64,000 nt of DNA from Lamellibrachia columna (Eukaryota > Annelida > Polychaeta > Sabellida > Siboglinidae): the NCBI GenBank assembly GCA_963662155.1, contig OY759272.1, forward strand, positions 43,039,210 through 43,103,209, written 5' to 3'. Position numbers and translations under genes: made by a program. The notes beneath the pieces were generated by a model. That model saw only the letters and a list, made by a program, of their open reading frames with translations. It did not search any database and was not told where the DNA came from. Numbering within the stretch: position 1 is the first letter of the stretch; every line of letters begins with the position of its first letter. Below, piece by piece: positions 63,480 through 64,000 of the stretch.

Positions 63480-63609
63480 GTAAGTATGCTTATTGCTACA
63501 ATACTGGCTCTCTTTAAAACTATTTTGTTGCAAGATTAACGTACACTCAAACATGCATGTTTTAATTAAAAGATGGATTTTGACCTGTGTTTATTATGCT
63601 CTTTGAGCG

Positions 63610-63830
63610 GTGCATTATAATTTACTTAGGATGTTGTGTTACGATTAACTTAGGATGTTTGGTTGCAATTGACTTAGTATGTTGTGTTGTGATTGACTTA
63701 CAGTCTTATTCTCTAATTGATTTAGGATGTTGTGTTGTGATTGACTTACAGTCTTGTTCTACTATTGACTTAGGATGTTGTAGTGCAATTGATGTAAGAT
63801 GTTGTGTTGTGATTGAATTCCTCTGTCCTC
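63610..63830. repeat. About 28-base minisatellite, about 7 copies
   Basis: Units around GATTGACTTAGGATGTTGTG with variants GACTTACAGTCTTGTTCT. The rest to 64000 shows no exon. Confidence 0.8.
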
Positions 63831-64000
63831 TTGCGCCGATGGCATTGCACAGAGCGGAGACAATCACACACCACCTTCCTCTCTCCTGAGCCACAACAGT
63901 CATTTTGTCCATCGTTTCGATGTTTACAACCGTTCCCTCTTATATTTATAAATATAATACATCATGCATTTTTACAGTGATTCCAAAAGAACAATACAAA

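Overview
The window is a piece of an animal genome. It carries spliced GT-AG exons, non-LTR retrotransposons, cut-and-paste transposon remnants and many intronic minisatellites and (TA)n tracts. Nearly all of it, from 5789 to the right edge, is the 5' and middle part of one plus-strand gene for a clade B fibrillar procollagen alpha chain (type V/XI-like). I can define 47 exons (3401 coding bases, 1133 codons). The first exon (signal peptide) and the last part of the helix plus the C-propeptide lie outside the window or were not recognised. Orthology rests on a thrombospondin-N-terminal-like (TSPN) domain with its conserved cysteines, a short minor triple helix, a non-collagenous hinge resembling the one in vertebrate type V/XI chains, and a main helix that aligns in register with vertebrate alpha1(V)/(XI). 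The short link between TSPN and minor helix and the repeat content suggest an invertebrate, perhaps a lophotrochozoan such as a mollusc, but the phylum is not proven by the sequence.

Layout. 1-5788: sequence upstream of the first recognised exon, holding two decayed LINE fragments. 5789-18772: TSPN domain in four exons separated by large introns full of minisatellites, a TA-flanked terminal-inverted-repeat element, a small hAT-like element and CR1-like LINE debris. 19847-22723: variable-region remnant, minor helix and hinge. 22667-63479: main Gly-X-Y helix residues 1-816, in exons of 45, 54, 90, 99, 108 and 153 bases, all phase 0 and each starting with a Gly codon. The introns contain further transposons, among them a 1.65-kb hAT-type element with perfect 8-base target duplication, a pogo/Tigger-like relic with the C-terminal end of a transposase, and a fairly long CR1-like LINE. 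They also hold about 17 tandem arrays.

The most unusual signal is at splice junctions. The last 2.2 kb of the intron before TSPN exon 4 is an array of 38 units, mostly 57 bases. Each unit is a copy of that exon's own acceptor: a branch-point-like TATTGAT, a pyrimidine/G tract, CTCTAG, then about 27 bases of exon. Each decoy is normally followed by an in-frame TAG, which is the next unit's own acceptor. Only the terminal copy opens into the real exon. The same thing has happened on a smaller scale at the exon starting at 34995 (three acceptor copies, 71-base period, in-frame TAA) and at the donor of the exon ending at 36597 (33-base duplication, in-frame TAG). A single Gly-to-Ser replacement sits at helix residue 82, two residues before the conserved cross-linking lysine at residue 84.
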